From Acinetobacter baretiae (GTDB lineage Bacteria; Pseudomonadota; Gammaproteobacteria; Pseudomonadales; Moraxellaceae), in NCBI RefSeq assembly GCF_015627105.1, contig NZ_VTDM01000004.1, positions 39,505 to 103,504 of the forward strand: a DNA stretch of 64,000 nucleotides, read 5' to 3'. The stretch's first letter is position 1; every line of letters begins with the position of its first letter. Shown here piece after piece: positions 1 through 9,646 of the stretch. The notes beneath the pieces were generated by a model that worked only from the letters and a program-made list of their open reading frames with translations, was not told where the DNA came from and made no database searches. The position numbers and the translations under genes were made by a program.

Positions 1-44
1 CGCTTGCATGGCATATGGTATATTGATGTCAAAATACATTTCAT

Positions 45-1529
45 TTAACTCATATACTGCTGCCGCTTTAAATCATCAATAATATGCTCAATCGTTTTGC
101 CCACTCGTGCATACATTTCTATCATTGATAATTTAGGCCAAGTTGCACGCTCACCCTCTTTTTGAAGTTCTTTAAAAATTTCAGCACTTGGATTTTGTAA
201 TAAATAACGATAATGCCGTAAGCTGTACTGACCAATAATATTGATGTCACCATAATAATGCTGATCGACAATCCCATATCCATGATCGAGTAATCGTCTC
301 ATTTGAGGTACAGCTGCCACTCGCTCACGAGTAAAATCCATGACCCCTTTAGCAAGCAATTTGCCCTGTTGGCGTACAATTCGCTCAGGCCAACTGAGTA
401 AATCTTGTCTATATCTTTCAACATCAGTTTGCATAAACGGAACAACGTGTGGATTCGCTTGACTCGCTATACTGTAATTCATGTTATATAGACGCGCCAT
501 CTTCTCTTGTGGGAAATCACTGCGTACACTTCCATCAACCCACTGTGTATCACCTAAAAATGCAACATGCTGACCATCATATCTTTTCGCCAACAATTTG
601 ATAGGTGCAAATAAAATCGGCACTGCACAAGAAGCCAACACTGCACTCCAAATCAAAACATCTGGTGAGGTATATTGATTTAATAATTGTGGTTTTTGCG
701 TTGCATCATAGGGTGCAACCGCGATATTTAAATGTAACCCAGATTTTTCATAAGCCTCGGAAAATGTTAAATCACCTAAATGTGCAATTAAAAATTTCTT
801 GAGTGCTTCATTACTTGTAAAACCTGTCGGTTCTTTAAGTAACATTCTAAATGATTTAAATTGAAAAACATCACTAAATAAATTTTCACTTTGTGTCAGT
901 AAATCAAGATTGTTTGCATCTATTGTACCCAATAAAGCAGCCATTACCGCCCCTGCACTTGAACCAGATAAAACATTAGGTAGTAAATCTTGCTCTTTAA
1001 GTGCTTTACACACACCACTATGAAACAACCCCAATGTTGCACCACCGGAAAACATTAAAGCAGGTTGGCCATAGGCCGTTTGACATGTTTCAAAAAATTG
1101 CTGTTTTTTGATAAAGCTCATTTCGGAGTCAGGTAATAAGTGTATGTAACGTAAACATTCACTGACTTCAGCCACATATTCTTCAATGACCTGTTTTGTT
1201 CCTAAACGAGTCACAGAAAAAAGCATCGGATGACAAATATTGGCAATATCATAACTTAGCCCCTCTCGAAGTAAATGTATGACAGCCGAAATATGATGTT
1301 GTGTTCTGTGTTGTTTTAAAGCATTCAGTCGGCTTAAAATTACTTCTGCATTAAAATAAGGAGATTGTAAATCATGCTTCCATGCCATAGCATCTGTACA
1401 TTGATCAAGCTCAGAAGCGATGTGTTGCCACTGTGCATAGTTTTGTGCGCGAACTAACTGATGCTCTAGCTTTTTAATTTTAAAACTCTGTTGAATATTT
1501 GATCTATATTTCGACATCAAATCAAGCAT
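45..1529 (-). CDS. Patatin-like phospholipase with N-terminal DUF3336 domain
   Basis: Predicted serine lipase/acyl hydrolase of the patatin family. Residues 1-150 match the helical DUF3336-type region that precedes the patatin domain in bacterial and fungal triglyceride-lipase-like proteins. The patatin core has an oxyanion-hole loop SGGATLG (161-167), the nucleophile elbow GSSAG (189-193, Ser191) and the catalytic Asp in VDGS (Asp332), so the Ser-Asp dyad is intact. No signal peptide or clear membrane segment is seen, so it probably acts in the cytoplasm or at the inner membrane face. The ATG at 1529 has an AGGGTGAG Shine-Dalgarno-like run just upstream; a second ATG four codons in is possible. 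It is divergent from the ATPase gene. Substrate is unknown; membrane phospholipid or stored acylglycerol turnover is inference. Confidence 0.85.
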   Translation of the reverse strand: MLDLMSKYRSNIQQSFKIKKLEHQLVRAQNYAQWQHIASELDQCTDAMAWKHDLQSPYFNAEVILSRLNALKQHRTQHHISAVIHLLREGLSYDIANICHPMLFSVTRLGTKQVIEEYVAEVSECLRYIHLLPDSEMSFIKKQQFFETCQTAYGQPALMFSGGATLGLFHSGVCKALKEQDLLPNVLSGSSAGAVMAALLGTIDANNLDLLTQSENLFSDVFQFKSFRMLLKEPTGFTSNEALKKFLIAHLGDLTFSEAYEKSGLHLNIAVAPYDATQKPQLLNQYTSPDVLIWSAVLASCAVPILFAPIKLLAKRYDGQHVAFLGDTQWVDGSVRSDFPQEKMARLYNMNYSIASQANPHVVPFMQTDVERYRQDLLSWPERIVRQQGKLLAKGVMDFTRERVAAVPQMRRLLDHGYGIVDQHYYGDINIIGQYSLRHYRYLLQNPSAEIFKELQKEGERATWPKLSMIEMYARVGKTIEHIIDDLKRQQYMS

Positions 1530-1703
1530 AACTCACCCTAAACTCATGTTTATCAACCCAAAGCGACAGCTATGTTTTTTTATATTGTGACGTAAATATA
1601 GCAGTTCTTTGTCAAAAAATCGTAAAGATTTTATTGTTCGTACCTATACTTTATAGCTAAAAAACGCCAAGATAGAAAAAATACTCTTTTGTTGGTTATA
1701 AGA

Positions 1704-2573
1704 ATGCAATTACAACTCCCTGATACCATCATCAACACTCTTTCAGATGTACTCAAAAGAATACAACAAACTTTACCAGAACTCCGCAAAGACACCGACT
1801 TTTCCGCCATTTCCTATCATTGGAAAAACAAACAACTTGTTCCTATTCATCAACCTAAAATGATTGCTTTAGATGATTTAAAAGGTATTGAGCGACAAAA
1901 AGAGAAAATTATTCAAAATACGTTACAGTTTATTCATGGTTTACCTGCAAATGATATTTTATTAACAGGAGCACGGGGTACAGGAAAATCCTCCATCGTC
2001 CGTGCACTATTACATCATTATCAAGATCAAGGGCTACGTTTAATTGAAATTGAACGTAATGATTTATCAGATTTACATTTAATTGAACAACAACTGATTG
2101 GTCGCTCTGAACGCTATATTATTTACTGCGATGATTTAGCATTTAATGCAGAAGATGAAAACTATCGTAGCTTAAAAAGTGCTTTAGATGGCTCATTACA
2201 ATCCGGCAATAATCCATTTATTGTATATGCAACGAGCAATAGACGACACTTACTCCCAGAATTCATGCATGAAAATACACCTGTTACGCGTGTTGATGTG
2301 CCCCAATATAATGAACTACACCCTCAAGAGGCCATTGAAGAAAAAATTTCACTCTCTGATCGTTTCGGATTATGGCTGTCTTTTTATCCAATGGATCAAA
2401 ATTTATATTTAGAGATTGTAGAACACTATCTACAAAAGTCAGGTCTTGCATATGATGAACTTGTAAGAGCTGAAGCATTAAGATGGTGTCAAAGCCGAGG
2501 ACAACGTTCAGGACGTGCCGCATATCAGTTTTCTAAACATTGGGTGGGTATGCAACGACTCAATAAGCTTTGA
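1704..2573 (+). CDS. DUF815-type AAA+ ATPase
   Basis: P-loop ATPase of the DUF815 family, which is widespread and poorly characterised. With the ATG at 1704 as residue 1, Walker A is GARGTGKSS (89-97) and a Walker B-like stretch ends in Asp143-Asp144. The C-terminal third contains sensor-like YATSNRRH and an arginine-rich end with a QRSGRAAYQ segment. The open frame extends five codons upstream to a TTG (1689), but the ATG gives the family's usual length (289 aa), so I chose it. It is divergent from the patatin gene and ends at a strong hairpin shared with tktA. The family is assumed to be an AAA+ remodelling factor; its partner is not evident here. Confidence 0.8.
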   Translation: MQLQLPDTIINTLSDVLKRIQQTLPELRKDTDFSAISYHWKNKQLVPIHQPKMIALDDLKGIERQKEKIIQNTLQFIHGLPANDILLTGARGTGKSSIVRALLHHYQDQGLRLIEIERNDLSDLHLIEQQLIGRSERYIIYCDDLAFNAEDENYRSLKSALDGSLQSGNNPFIVYATSNRRHLLPEFMHENTPVTRVDVPQYNELHPQEAIEEKISLSDRFGLWLSFYPMDQNLYLEIVEHYLQKSGLAYDELVRAEALRWCQSRGQRSGRAAYQFSKHWVGMQRLNKL

Positions 2574-2591
2574 TTTCCACAACATCACAAT

Positions 2592-2622
2592 AAAAAGCCC
2601 CCGACAATGCGGAGGCTTTTTT
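2592..2622. terminator. Bidirectional intrinsic terminator between the DUF815 ATPase gene and tktA
   Basis: A GC-rich hairpin (AAAAAGCC ... GGCTTTTTT) with A/T runs on both sides sits between the convergent genes and can serve both strands. Confidence 0.85.
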
Positions 2623-2635
2623 AAATCACATTACA

Positions 2636-4624
2636 TTAAGCAGTTAATGTTTTCACTGAATTTACAATTGCTTCAACAGTAATACCAAAATGCTCAAACA
2701 GTGCTTTTGCAGGTGCAGACTCACCGTAAGTGCTCATACCAATTACTTGACCATCTAAGCCAACAAATTTCCACCAATAATCAACATGGGCAGCTTCTAC
2801 CGCAACACGAGCACGAATCTGAGATGGTAAAACAGCTTCACGATACTCAACATCTTGTTGCATAAACACTTCAGCACACGGCATAGAAACGACACGCACA
2901 CCCTCTAATTGAGCATAAGCTTGCATTGCAAGATCAACTTCAGAACCTGTTGCAAGAATAATTGCTTGTAATTGACCTTTTTCTTCAGCCAATACATAGC
3001 CACCTTTTGCAATATTTGCAATTTGTGCGTCTGTACGTGTTTGAAACGCTAAATTTTGACGAGATAAAATCAATGCAGATGGGCCATCTTTACGAACTAA
3101 AGACGACTTCCAAGCCACAGCGGTTTCTACCGTATCGGCAGGACGCCATGTATTTAAATTTGGCGTATTACGTAAAGATGCGATTTGCTCAATCGGTTGA
3201 TGTGTTGGGCCATCTTCACCCAAACCAATTGAATCATGCGTATATACATGAATAATACGTTGTTTCATGAGTGCAGACATACGCACAGCGTTACGTGCAT
3301 ATTCCATAAACATCAAAAATGTTGCGACATAAGGTACAAAGCCACCATGTAAAGCAACACCATTTGCAATAGCAGTCATACCAAACTCACGTACACCATA
3401 GTATACGTAATTGCCTGCAGGATTGTTTTGCACCCCCTCACAACCCTTCCAAAGCGTTAAGTTTGATCCTGCTAAGTCAGCAGAACCACCCAAAAATTCA
3501 GGCAATAACGGACCAAAAGCTTGTAGCGTATTTTGACTTGCTTTACGTGTTGCAATCGTTTCGGCTTTTTTTGCAGTTTCTGCAATAAATGCATCTGCCT
3601 GTTCAGCAAATGTCTGTGGCAAATCGCCATGTACACGGCGTAATAATTCAGCCGCTTCTACAGGATATTGCGATTCATATTTGGCAAACAATGCATTCCA
3701 TTGTGTTTCTGATTGCTGACCTTTTTCTTTCGCATCCCACTGCGCATATATATCTTCAGGAACTTCAAATGCAGGTGTATCCCAACCCAAAGCTTGGCGT
3801 GTCAGCGTAATTTCATCTGTTCCTAACGGCGCACCGTGGCTCGACTCTTTACCTTGTTTGTTTGGTGACCCCAAACCAATCACTGTTTTACATACCACCA
3901 GTGTTGGTTTTTGTGTTTCTTGTCTTGCATCAATTGTTGCTTGACGAATGGCAGCATGGTCATGGCCATCAACATGAAGAACTTGCCAACCATATGCTTT
4001 GAAACGTTGGTCTGTATCATCACTAAACCAACCTTCAACCTCACCATCAATTGAAATGCCATTATCGTCATAATAAGCAATCAATTTACCTAAACCAAGT
4101 GTACCTGCCAATGAACATGCTTCATGAGAAACACCTTCCATCAAACAACCATCACCTAAAAACACATATGTAAAATGATCAACTACATTGAAATTTTCTT
4201 TATTAAATTGGGCTGCAAGTGTTTTTTCAGCCAATGCAAAACCAACAGCATTTGCAAGCCCTTGACCTAAAGGACCAGTCGTTGTTTCAATACCTGGCGC
4301 ATAGCCTAATTCTGGATGACCTGGTGTTTTAGAATGTAACTGTCTAAATTGTTTTAGATCGTTTAAAGATAAATCGTAGCCTGTTAAATGAAGTAGTGCA
4401 TATTGCAACATCGAGCCATGACCATTTGACAATACAAAACGGTCACGGTTCACCCACTGTGGATTCGTTGGGTTATGGTTAAAAAACTCACGCCATACAA
4501 CATCAGCGATGTCTGCCATCCCCATTGGTGCACCAGGATGCCCCGAGTTCGCTTGTTGAACAGCATCCATAGCTAATACACGAATCGCATTGGCAATACG
4601 ACGTTCATTTAAAGGGGTTGTCAT
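2636..4624 (-). CDS. tktA: Transketolase
   Basis: Thiamine-diphosphate enzyme of the non-oxidative pentose phosphate pathway. It moves two-carbon ketol units between xylulose-5-P and ribose-5-P or erythrose-4-P in the cytoplasm. The N-terminal [14 protein letters not shown] segment contains the conserved His29, and His69 is in SNGHGS. The ThDP/Mg motif starts at GDG (157-159) and ends in [11 protein letters not shown] (Asn188). The Pyr domain keeps VREFGM, with the catalytic Glu, and [15 protein letters not shown]. Length (662 aa) is normal. The ATG at 4624 is the only reasonable start. It appears to be a single-gene transcript with a hairpin terminator at its 3' end and a potentially structured leader upstream (4702-4752). 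Confidence 0.97.
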   Translation of the reverse strand: MTTPLNERRIANAIRVLAMDAVQQANSGHPGAPMGMADIADVVWREFFNHNPTNPQWVNRDRFVLSNGHGSMLQYALLHLTGYDLSLNDLKQFRQLHSKTPGHPELGYAPGIETTTGPLGQGLANAVGFALAEKTLAAQFNKENFNVVDHFTYVFLGDGCLMEGVSHEACSLAGTLGLGKLIAYYDDNGISIDGEVEGWFSDDTDQRFKAYGWQVLHVDGHDHAAIRQATIDARQETQKPTLVVCKTVIGLGSPNKQGKESSHGAPLGTDEITLTRQALGWDTPAFEVPEDIYAQWDAKEKGQQSETQWNALFAKYESQYPVEAAELLRRVHGDLPQTFAEQADAFIAETAKKAETIATRKASQNTLQAFGPLLPEFLGGSADLAGSNLTLWKGCEGVQNNPAGNYVYYGVREFGMTAIANGVALHGGFVPYVATFLMFMEYARNAVRMSALMKQRIIHVYTHDSIGLGEDGPTHQPIEQIASLRNTPNLNTWRPADTVETAVAWKSSLVRKDGPSALILSRQNLAFQTRTDAQIANIAKGGYVLAEEKGQLQAIILATGSEVDLAMQAYAQLEGVRVVSMPCAEVFMQQDVEYREAVLPSQIRARVAVEAAHVDYWWKFVGLDGQVIGMSTYGESAPAKALFEHFGITVEAIVNSVKTLTA

Positions 4625-4701
4625 AGGTCAGATCCAAGAATAAATGGTAAAGAAAAAGAATAAGTATTCAAGCTGTGCGTATTGTCTTAAAAAAAAGCGA
4701 C

Positions 4702-4752
4702 GGGGTAAAGGCTATAAGTCATGATTTATGTACGAAAAGGAGCTGTAACCCC
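4702..4752. other. Candidate structured leader in the tktA / LEA-like intergenic region
   Basis: GGGGT (4702-4706) can pair with ACCCC (4748-4752), GGCT (4710-4713) with AGCT (4741-4744, one G-U pair), and an inner ATAA/TTAT stem flanks a near-palindromic GTCATGA. On the minus strand the element is about 80 nt upstream of the tktA ATG and is followed by a run of eight T. On the plus strand it is about 170 nt upstream of the LEA-like gene. I could not match it to a known riboswitch consensus. The rest of the 4625-4919 gap holds one short hairpin near 4768-4784 (TGCCT/AGGCA); the short ORFs there look like chance. Confidence 0.3.
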
Positions 4753-4919
4753 ATAAAATTCGCAATATGCCTGTTTTTTAGGCAAAAATATTTTTTTACG
4801 TTACAACTTCATAACAAGACTATTATGATCACCCAACAAACTCATAAACATAGACTAACAGCAAAAAATAAGACAACTTGCTAATATTATTATGAGTTTC
4901 ATATATTTAAGGTATAACA

Positions 4920-5459
4920 ATGAAGATTAAAAAGATTATTTTCGTAGGGGCTACCCTTTTATCCGTTACTAGCTTAAGTGCAGTGACCAATGCAGCTGAA
5001 ACAAGTGCAAACAACAGTGTTACACAAAGCATTTCGCAAGATTACCAAGAAATGAAAAAGTCTGCTACAACACATACTGAACATCTAAAAGATGATGCAA
5101 AACAAGCATGGCATAAAGCTGAAGCAAAAACCGATGCAGCAGGCAATACAATTAAGAAAGATTCACATACAGTAGATACAGGTGCAAAAGATAAATTTAT
5201 CGAAGCAAAAGATGCAACCAAACACACTTACGATAAAAACAAGCACGCCATTGAAAAAACAACCAACGAAGGTAAAAAATACACGGCTGAAACATGGGAT
5301 AAAACCAAAGCTGAAACTGCATCAAAATGGGACAAGAGCAAAGACTACACTGCTGACAAGTGGGGGAAAAGCAAAGAATATACCAAAGAAAAAACAGGAG
5401 AAATTAAAAAAGGTATGGATCATCAAGTCGACAGCCTAAAACAAACTTTTACCCCTTAA
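4920..5459 (+). CDS. Secreted lysine-rich LEA-like (hydrophilin-type) protein
   Basis: A 179-aa protein with a clear Sec signal peptide (MKIKKIIFVGATLLSVTSLS, cleavage near ANA-AET at about residue 26). The mature part is very hydrophilic, rich in Lys, Asp, Glu, Thr and Ala, and has no Cys. The C-terminal half is built of 11-residue units: YTAETWDKTKA, ETASKWDKSKD, YTADKWGKSKE, YTKEKTGEIKK, with weaker units before. This resembles the 11-mer amphipathic helix repeat of LEA group 3 proteins and apolipoprotein-like helices. The AAGG before the ATG is a fair ribosome binding site. Single gene, ending at a strong terminator. A role in periplasmic protection during drying or osmotic stress is inference; no enzyme motif is present. 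Confidence 0.7.
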   Translation: MKIKKIIFVGATLLSVTSLSAVTNAAETSANNSVTQSISQDYQEMKKSATTHTEHLKDDAKQAWHKAEAKTDAAGNTIKKDSHTVDTGAKDKFIEAKDATKHTYDKNKHAIEKTTNEGKKYTAETWDKTKAETASKWDKSKDYTADKWGKSKEYTKEKTGEIKKGMDHQVDSLKQTFTP

Positions 5460-5465
5460 AATATA

Positions 5466-5502
5466 AAATAAAAGCCTATTTGTTTTAAATAGGCTTTTAT
5501 TT
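5466..5502 (+). terminator. Intrinsic terminator after the LEA-like gene
   Basis: AAAAGCCTATTT / AAATAGGCTTTT hairpin with a five-base loop followed by ATTT, just downstream of the stop codon. Confidence 0.85.
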
Positions 5503-5639
5503 CACCAAAATACTGAATAAAACTCAAATAATTATTTCTTTGCAAGAATTTTATTCAATTAGTGCAACTGCCCCTAGTGATTCTACTGAAGTCAATGTAA
5601 AATGTTTGGTCTTTAAAAAATTACTGTTATAGGGCTTTC

Positions 5640-6806
5640 ATGCGCGAGTACGCTGTTTTTACTTCGGAATCTGTAAGCGAAGGTCATCCAGATAAAATGG
5701 CCGACCAAATTAGTGATGCAATTCTAGATGCAATTTTAAAAGAAGACCCTCATGGTCGGGTTGCCTGTGAAACTTTAGTAAAAACAGGGGCTGTTGTACT
5801 TGCCGGTGAGGTCACGACCACGGCAAATATAGATATCGAAGCTATTGTGCGCCAAACGGTCAATGCGATTGGTTATAACCACTCAGACTTAGGCTTTGAC
5901 GGTTCAACCTGTGCTGTCGTCAACATGATTGGTAAACAATCACCTGAAATTGCACAAGGGGTTGACAGACAAAATGCTGAAGATCAAGGTGCAGGTGACC
6001 AAGGCCTCATGTTCGGTTACGCAAGCCGTGAAACCGATGTACTGATGCCAGCACCTGTTTCATATGCACATCGCCTCATGGAACAACAAGCAAGATTACG
6101 TCGTAATGGCACACTCGCTTGGCTAAGACCAGATGCCAAAAGCCAAGTCACGTTTGCTTATGAGAATGGTCGTCCAGTACGTTTAGATGCTGTTGTACTT
6201 TCTACACAACATGACCCAGATATTTCACAAGAACAACTGAAAGAAGCAGTGATCGAAGAAATTATTAAACCGATCATTCCTTCAGATATGTTCCACGCGA
6301 GCACCAAATTTCATATTAATCCTACAGGTAAATTTGTGATTGGCGGCCCTGTCGGTGACTGCGGGCTAACAGGTCGTAAAATTATTGTTGACACCTATGG
6401 CGGTATGGCTCGTCATGGCGGTGGGGCTTTTTCTGGTAAAGATCCATCGAAAGTTGACCGCTCAGCGGCTTATGCAGGTCGCTACGTTGCAAAAAATGTC
6501 GTTGCCGCAGGTCTTGCTGAAAAGTGTGAAATTCAAGTCAGTTATGCAATTGGTGTAGCTGAACCTACATCTATTTCTATTAATACATTTGGCACAGCAA
6601 AAGTTGACGAATCACTGATTATTGCTTTAATTCGTGAACATTTTGATTTAAGACCTTATGGCATTACACGTATGCTTAACCTTATCCAACCAATGTACCA
6701 ACAAACTGCAACTTATGGCCATTTCGGTCGTGATGGTTCAGATCATGCATTTACTTGGGAAAAAACTGATAAAATGCAAGAATTACGCGATGCAAGTGGC
6801 TTATAA
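5640..6806 (+). CDS. metK: S-adenosylmethionine synthetase
   Basis: Makes SAM from methionine and ATP in the cytoplasm. All signature motifs are present: [13 protein letters not shown] (15-27), GAGDQG (117-122) and the P-loop-like [11 protein letters not shown] (260-270) followed by [12 protein letters not shown]. The length (388 aa) is close to that of the E. coli enzyme. The ATG at 5640 has only a weak AGGG upstream. The gene has its own terminator and appears monocistronic. I looked for a SAM riboswitch in the 180-base upstream gap and saw no recognisable one. Confidence 0.97.
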   Translation: MREYAVFTSESVSEGHPDKMADQISDAILDAILKEDPHGRVACETLVKTGAVVLAGEVTTTANIDIEAIVRQTVNAIGYNHSDLGFDGSTCAVVNMIGKQSPEIAQGVDRQNAEDQGAGDQGLMFGYASRETDVLMPAPVSYAHRLMEQQARLRRNGTLAWLRPDAKSQVTFAYENGRPVRLDAVVLSTQHDPDISQEQLKEAVIEEIIKPIIPSDMFHASTKFHINPTGKFVIGGPVGDCGLTGRKIIVDTYGGMARHGGGAFSGKDPSKVDRSAAYAGRYVAKNVVAAGLAEKCEIQVSYAIGVAEPTSISINTFGTAKVDESLIIALIREHFDLRPYGITRMLNLIQPMYQQTATYGHFGRDGSDHAFTWEKTDKMQELRDASGL

Positions 6807-6822
6807 TTAGATTCAGCCACAT

Positions 6823-6849
6823 AAAAACCCACTTTTAAGTGGGTTTTTT
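6823..6849 (+). terminator. Intrinsic terminator after metK
   Basis: AAAACCCACTT/AAGTGGGTTTTTT hairpin with a T-run. Confidence 0.88.
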
Positions 6850-6869
6850 AATCTCAATACAAAGAGCAC

Positions 6870-7064
6870 ATGAACATGTTAATTAATCAAGGAAAATTTC
6901 GAGAAAGAGCCAATCGAAGTAAACGCTATAAAGGTTCTGAAAACCATGTTGCACAACTCATAGATCATTCTTATGATCATCACCATACCGTAAAAAAGCC
7001 ATTGCCCAATACAGATCAATCCATTGATCAAACACAATTAAAGCCAAATGACACTCAACTTTAA
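6870..7064 (+). CDS. Small hypothetical protein
   Basis: A 64-residue basic, hydrophilic ORF with AAAGAG upstream of the ATG at 6870; a second ATG lies two codons in. It is rich in His, Asn, Gln and Lys and has no signal peptide, membrane segment or motif that I recognise. It lies directly after the metK terminator in the same direction, and no clear promoter is visible in the short gap. It may be a real small protein or a chance ORF; there is no overlapping competitor. Confidence 0.4.
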   Translation: MNMLINQGKFRERANRSKRYKGSENHVAQLIDHSYDHHHTVKKPLPNTDQSIDQTQLKPNDTQL

Positions 7065-7089
7065 GTGATCTGAGCCATCAATAAAAAAG

Positions 7090-7653
7090 TTATTTCACGT
7101 CTTTCATATTAATTTTTTTCACATCTGGGTTTACTTCTTTTGCTTCACCATCAATCACTTGTGCACCATTTTTTGCTCGTGGTGATGAATTACCCTGTCC
7201 TTGCATTTGTTTCATGAGATCTTCAAAAGGATTAGCACCACCTGCTGATCCAGTACCCCCCATCATTCCTCCCATCATTTTATTCATCATTGCTTGCTGA
7301 CGTTTTGCCATTGCAGCCATCAACGCAGAAACAACCATTTTTTGCACAGGAGGCAACAAAATCAAGACAGCGATCACATCTGAAATTAGTCCAGGAATAA
7401 TCAATAAAATACCTGCAATTGCCATAGCAATCTTACGTGAAACGTTGGTATCTAAAGACATTTGCCCTGTCATTTGCATTTGTTGTAATTGAGGCATAAT
7501 CGTTGCTGTACTTGAGCGCAACAACTTAAACCCAATGATTGCCGCCAAGATAAACCAAAAAAACACATACCAGCCACTAATAAACTGAGCAACGCCAATC
7601 CATACAGCAATTTCTAAAATTGCGCCGATAACAACCATAAAAACAATATTCAT
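7090..7653 (-). CDS. fxsA: FxsA family inner-membrane protein
   Basis: Small multi-spanning membrane protein. FxsA in E. coli was named for suppressing exclusion of phage T7 by the F plasmid; its normal role is unclear. The N-terminal half has the family pattern: a first hydrophobic helix with a conserved acid (LEIAVWIGVAQF), a second (YVFFWFILAAIIGFKLLR), an amphipathic stretch, and a third and fourth around IAMAIAGILLIIPGLISDVIAVLILLPP (split by Pro-Gly). The C-terminal tail is Met/Gly/Gln-rich and hydrophilic. The frame extends to a GTG at 7677, but the ATG at 7653 matches the family start and has AAAGGTAAA upstream. Divergent from ruvC. Confidence 0.85.
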   Translation of the reverse strand: MNIVFMVVIGAILEIAVWIGVAQFISGWYVFFWFILAAIIGFKLLRSSTATIMPQLQQMQMTGQMSLDTNVSRKIAMAIAGILLIIPGLISDVIAVLILLPPVQKMVVSALMAAMAKRQQAMMNKMMGGMMGGTGSAGGANPFEDLMKQMQGQGNSSPRAKNGAQVIDGEAKEVNPDVKKINMKDVK

Positions 7654-7814
7654 GAAATTTTGTTTACCTTTTAACACTCAAATGAAGTCATATACGCTGC
7701 ACAGCGCAACACTATATTTATATCTTGTTTTATAAGATAAGGCCTTTTTATAAAAATTAAAGTCAATTTAAATATAAATTAAACAAATAGCATCAAACAT
7801 TGGCCTTATTCAGA

Positions 7815-7842
7815 TTGAAACCCTCTATACTCCCCTTATAAT
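7815..7842 (+). promoter_or_regulatory. Sigma-70-type promoter for ruvC
   Basis: TTGAAA (7815-7820), 16-base spacer, perfect TATAAT (7837-7842), ending 20 bases before the ruvC ATG. This is the best consensus promoter seen in the window. Confidence 0.75.
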
Positions 7843-7862
7843 TTTATAAGCTACTTTTTATT

Positions 7863-8408
7863 ATGTCTTTAATTATTGGAATTGATCCAGGTTCACGACT
7901 GACAGGTTACGGTATTATCGAACGTCAGGGAAATGATCTTAAATTTATTGATGCAGGTACCATTAAAACAGAAACGCAAGAAATACCTGAAAGGCTAAAA
8001 AGAATTTTTGCTGGCATTGAACGAATTGTAAAATTTTATGGACCAACAGAAGCGGCTGTAGAACAGGTCTTTATGGCACAAAACCCTGATTCAGCTTTGA
8101 AACTTGGACAAGCCCGTGGTGCAGCCATTGCAGCACTCGTAAATCTAGATTTACAAGTGGCAGAATACACAGCAAGACAAATCAAACAGTCTGTTGTCGG
8201 TTATGGTGCAGCAGATAAAGAACAAGTTCAAATGATGGTCATGCGTATTTTAAAACTGACCATCAAACCACAATCCGATGCAGCCGATGCTTTGGCCGCA
8301 GCCATTTGTCATGCCCATGCATCTGGTAGTATGAGCAAAATGGCTGTATTAAATGCACTAGGTGGCATGGCACGTGGACGTAGTCGCTCTAGTTCTCGAA
8401 GAAGATAA
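7863..8408 (+). CDS. ruvC: Holliday junction resolvase RuvC
   Basis: Dimeric RNase H-fold endonuclease that resolves Holliday junctions with RuvAB during recombination repair. The four acidic catalytic residues are present: Asp8 in GIDPG, Glu67 in AAVEQVF, and Asp139 and Asp142 in QSDAADALA. The C-terminus carries a short Arg/Ser-rich tail (from about residue 168) beyond the core fold. RuvA and RuvB are not adjacent, so it is separate from ruvAB here. The leader is very short because the -10 box ends 20 bases before the ATG. No terminator was seen before bioB. Confidence 0.96.
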   Translation: MSLIIGIDPGSRLTGYGIIERQGNDLKFIDAGTIKTETQEIPERLKRIFAGIERIVKFYGPTEAAVEQVFMAQNPDSALKLGQARGAAIAALVNLDLQVAEYTARQIKQSVVGYGAADKEQVQMMVMRILKLTIKPQSDAADALAAAICHAHASGSMSKMAVLNALGGMARGRSRSSSRRR

Positions 8409-8532
8409 CCCATTTCACCCATCATGATATTTACAAATCCAAGAAAGTTTGGAGTATTTTGCCTAATCACAGCAGATTATTTTCGGTATGATAACGACAT
8501 AAAATCATATTGCAACTGATGTGGAACACAAA

Positions 8533-9528
8533 ATGACTGTAAGAAATGATTGGAGCCGTGAGGAAATCCAAAAACTTTATGATCAACCCTTTTTAGATCT
8601 TGTTTTTGATGCTCAACGCATTCATCGCCAGAACTTTCAAGCAAACAGCATTCAAGTGAGTACACTCCTTTCTATTAAGACAGGTCGTTGCCCTGAAGAT
8701 TGCAAATATTGCTCACAATCATCTCGTTATGATTCAAAACTAGAAGCTGAAAAACGTATTGCCGTTGAAAAAGTCATCGCTGAAGCTAAAGCAGCGAAAG
8801 AAGCTGGGTCATCTCGTTTTTGTATGGGTGCTGCTTGGCGTAACCCACACGAACGTGACATGCCCTACGTCTTAGAAATGGTTCAAGAAGTCAAGTCTTT
8901 AGGACTTGAAACTTGTATGACACTCGGTATGCTTGATCAATCGCAAGCAGAACGTCTAAAAACTGCAGGTTTAGATTATTACAACCATAATCTTGATACA
9001 TCTCGTGAATACTACAGTAATATTATAACGACACGAACTTTTGACGATCGTTTAGATACACTAGACCATGTACGTCGTGTAGGAATGAAAGTTTGTAGTG
9101 GAGGTATTGTTGGTTTAGGTGAAGGCAAACAAGACCGTATTGGCTTATTACATGAGTTAGCTACATTGCCGATTCATCCTGAATCTGTTCCAATTAATAT
9201 GCTTGTTCCTATTGAAGGTACGCCCCTTGCAAATGTGGACAAACTAGATACAACCGAATGGATTAAAACCATTGCTGTCGCTCGTATTATTATGCCAAAA
9301 AGTTATATTCGACTTTCGGCAGGTCGTGAGGCTCTGAGTGACTCAGACCAAGCATTGGCCTTTATGGCAGGTGCAAATTCACTGTTTTCTGGTGAAAAAC
9401 TCTTAACGACACCCAATGCAGGTGAAGGCAAAGACAAAGTGTTATTTGCTAAATTAGGTCTTACCCCTGAAAAACCTAAACCAACTGTTACTGAACTCTC
9501 TGTTGATGCAATGGCCATTTCAGCTTAA
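8533..9528 (+). CDS. bioB: Biotin synthase
   Basis: Radical-SAM enzyme that inserts sulfur into dethiobiotin in the last step of biotin synthesis. The SAM cluster motif CxxxCxxC is at Cys53, Cys57 and Cys60 ([10 protein letters not shown]). The barrel keeps YYNHNLDTS and GGIVGLGE, and the C-terminus keeps the YIRLSAGRE segment. The frame opens at a GTG at 8521, but the ATG at 8533 (MTVRNDW) matches Acinetobacter BioB starts as I know them, giving 331 aa. It stands alone, away from bioA, bioF, bioC and bioD, and ends at a strong terminator. Confidence 0.96.
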   Translation: MTVRNDWSREEIQKLYDQPFLDLVFDAQRIHRQNFQANSIQVSTLLSIKTGRCPEDCKYCSQSSRYDSKLEAEKRIAVEKVIAEAKAAKEAGSSRFCMGAAWRNPHERDMPYVLEMVQEVKSLGLETCMTLGMLDQSQAERLKTAGLDYYNHNLDTSREYYSNIITTRTFDDRLDTLDHVRRVGMKVCSGGIVGLGEGKQDRIGLLHELATLPIHPESVPINMLVPIEGTPLANVDKLDTTEWIKTIAVARIIMPKSYIRLSAGREALSDSDQALAFMAGANSLFSGEKLLTTPNAGEGKDKVLFAKLGLTPEKPKPTVTELSVDAMAISA

Positions 9529-9541
9529 AACATACACTATC

Positions 9542-9581
9542 AAAAAAACCATGGTGCACAATCAATGACCATGGTTTTTTT
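9542..9581 (+). terminator. Intrinsic terminator after bioB
   Basis: AAAAAACCATGGT / ACCATGGTTTTTTT perfect stem with a 12-base loop and T-run. Confidence 0.88.
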
Positions 9582-9646
9582 AACCTAAAATAAATAATAA
9601 CAACCGTACACTAGAACCAACTCTTTCTCACAAATAGATACTCACA

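Noticed and set aside
4675..4884. 69-codon open frame in the tktA upstream gap
   Set aside because: Starts with a non-ATG codon, no ribosome binding site, odd composition; overlaps the candidate structured leader.
5460..5639. SAM riboswitch upstream of metK
   Set aside because: No conserved riboswitch pairing or core could be recognised in the 180-base gap.
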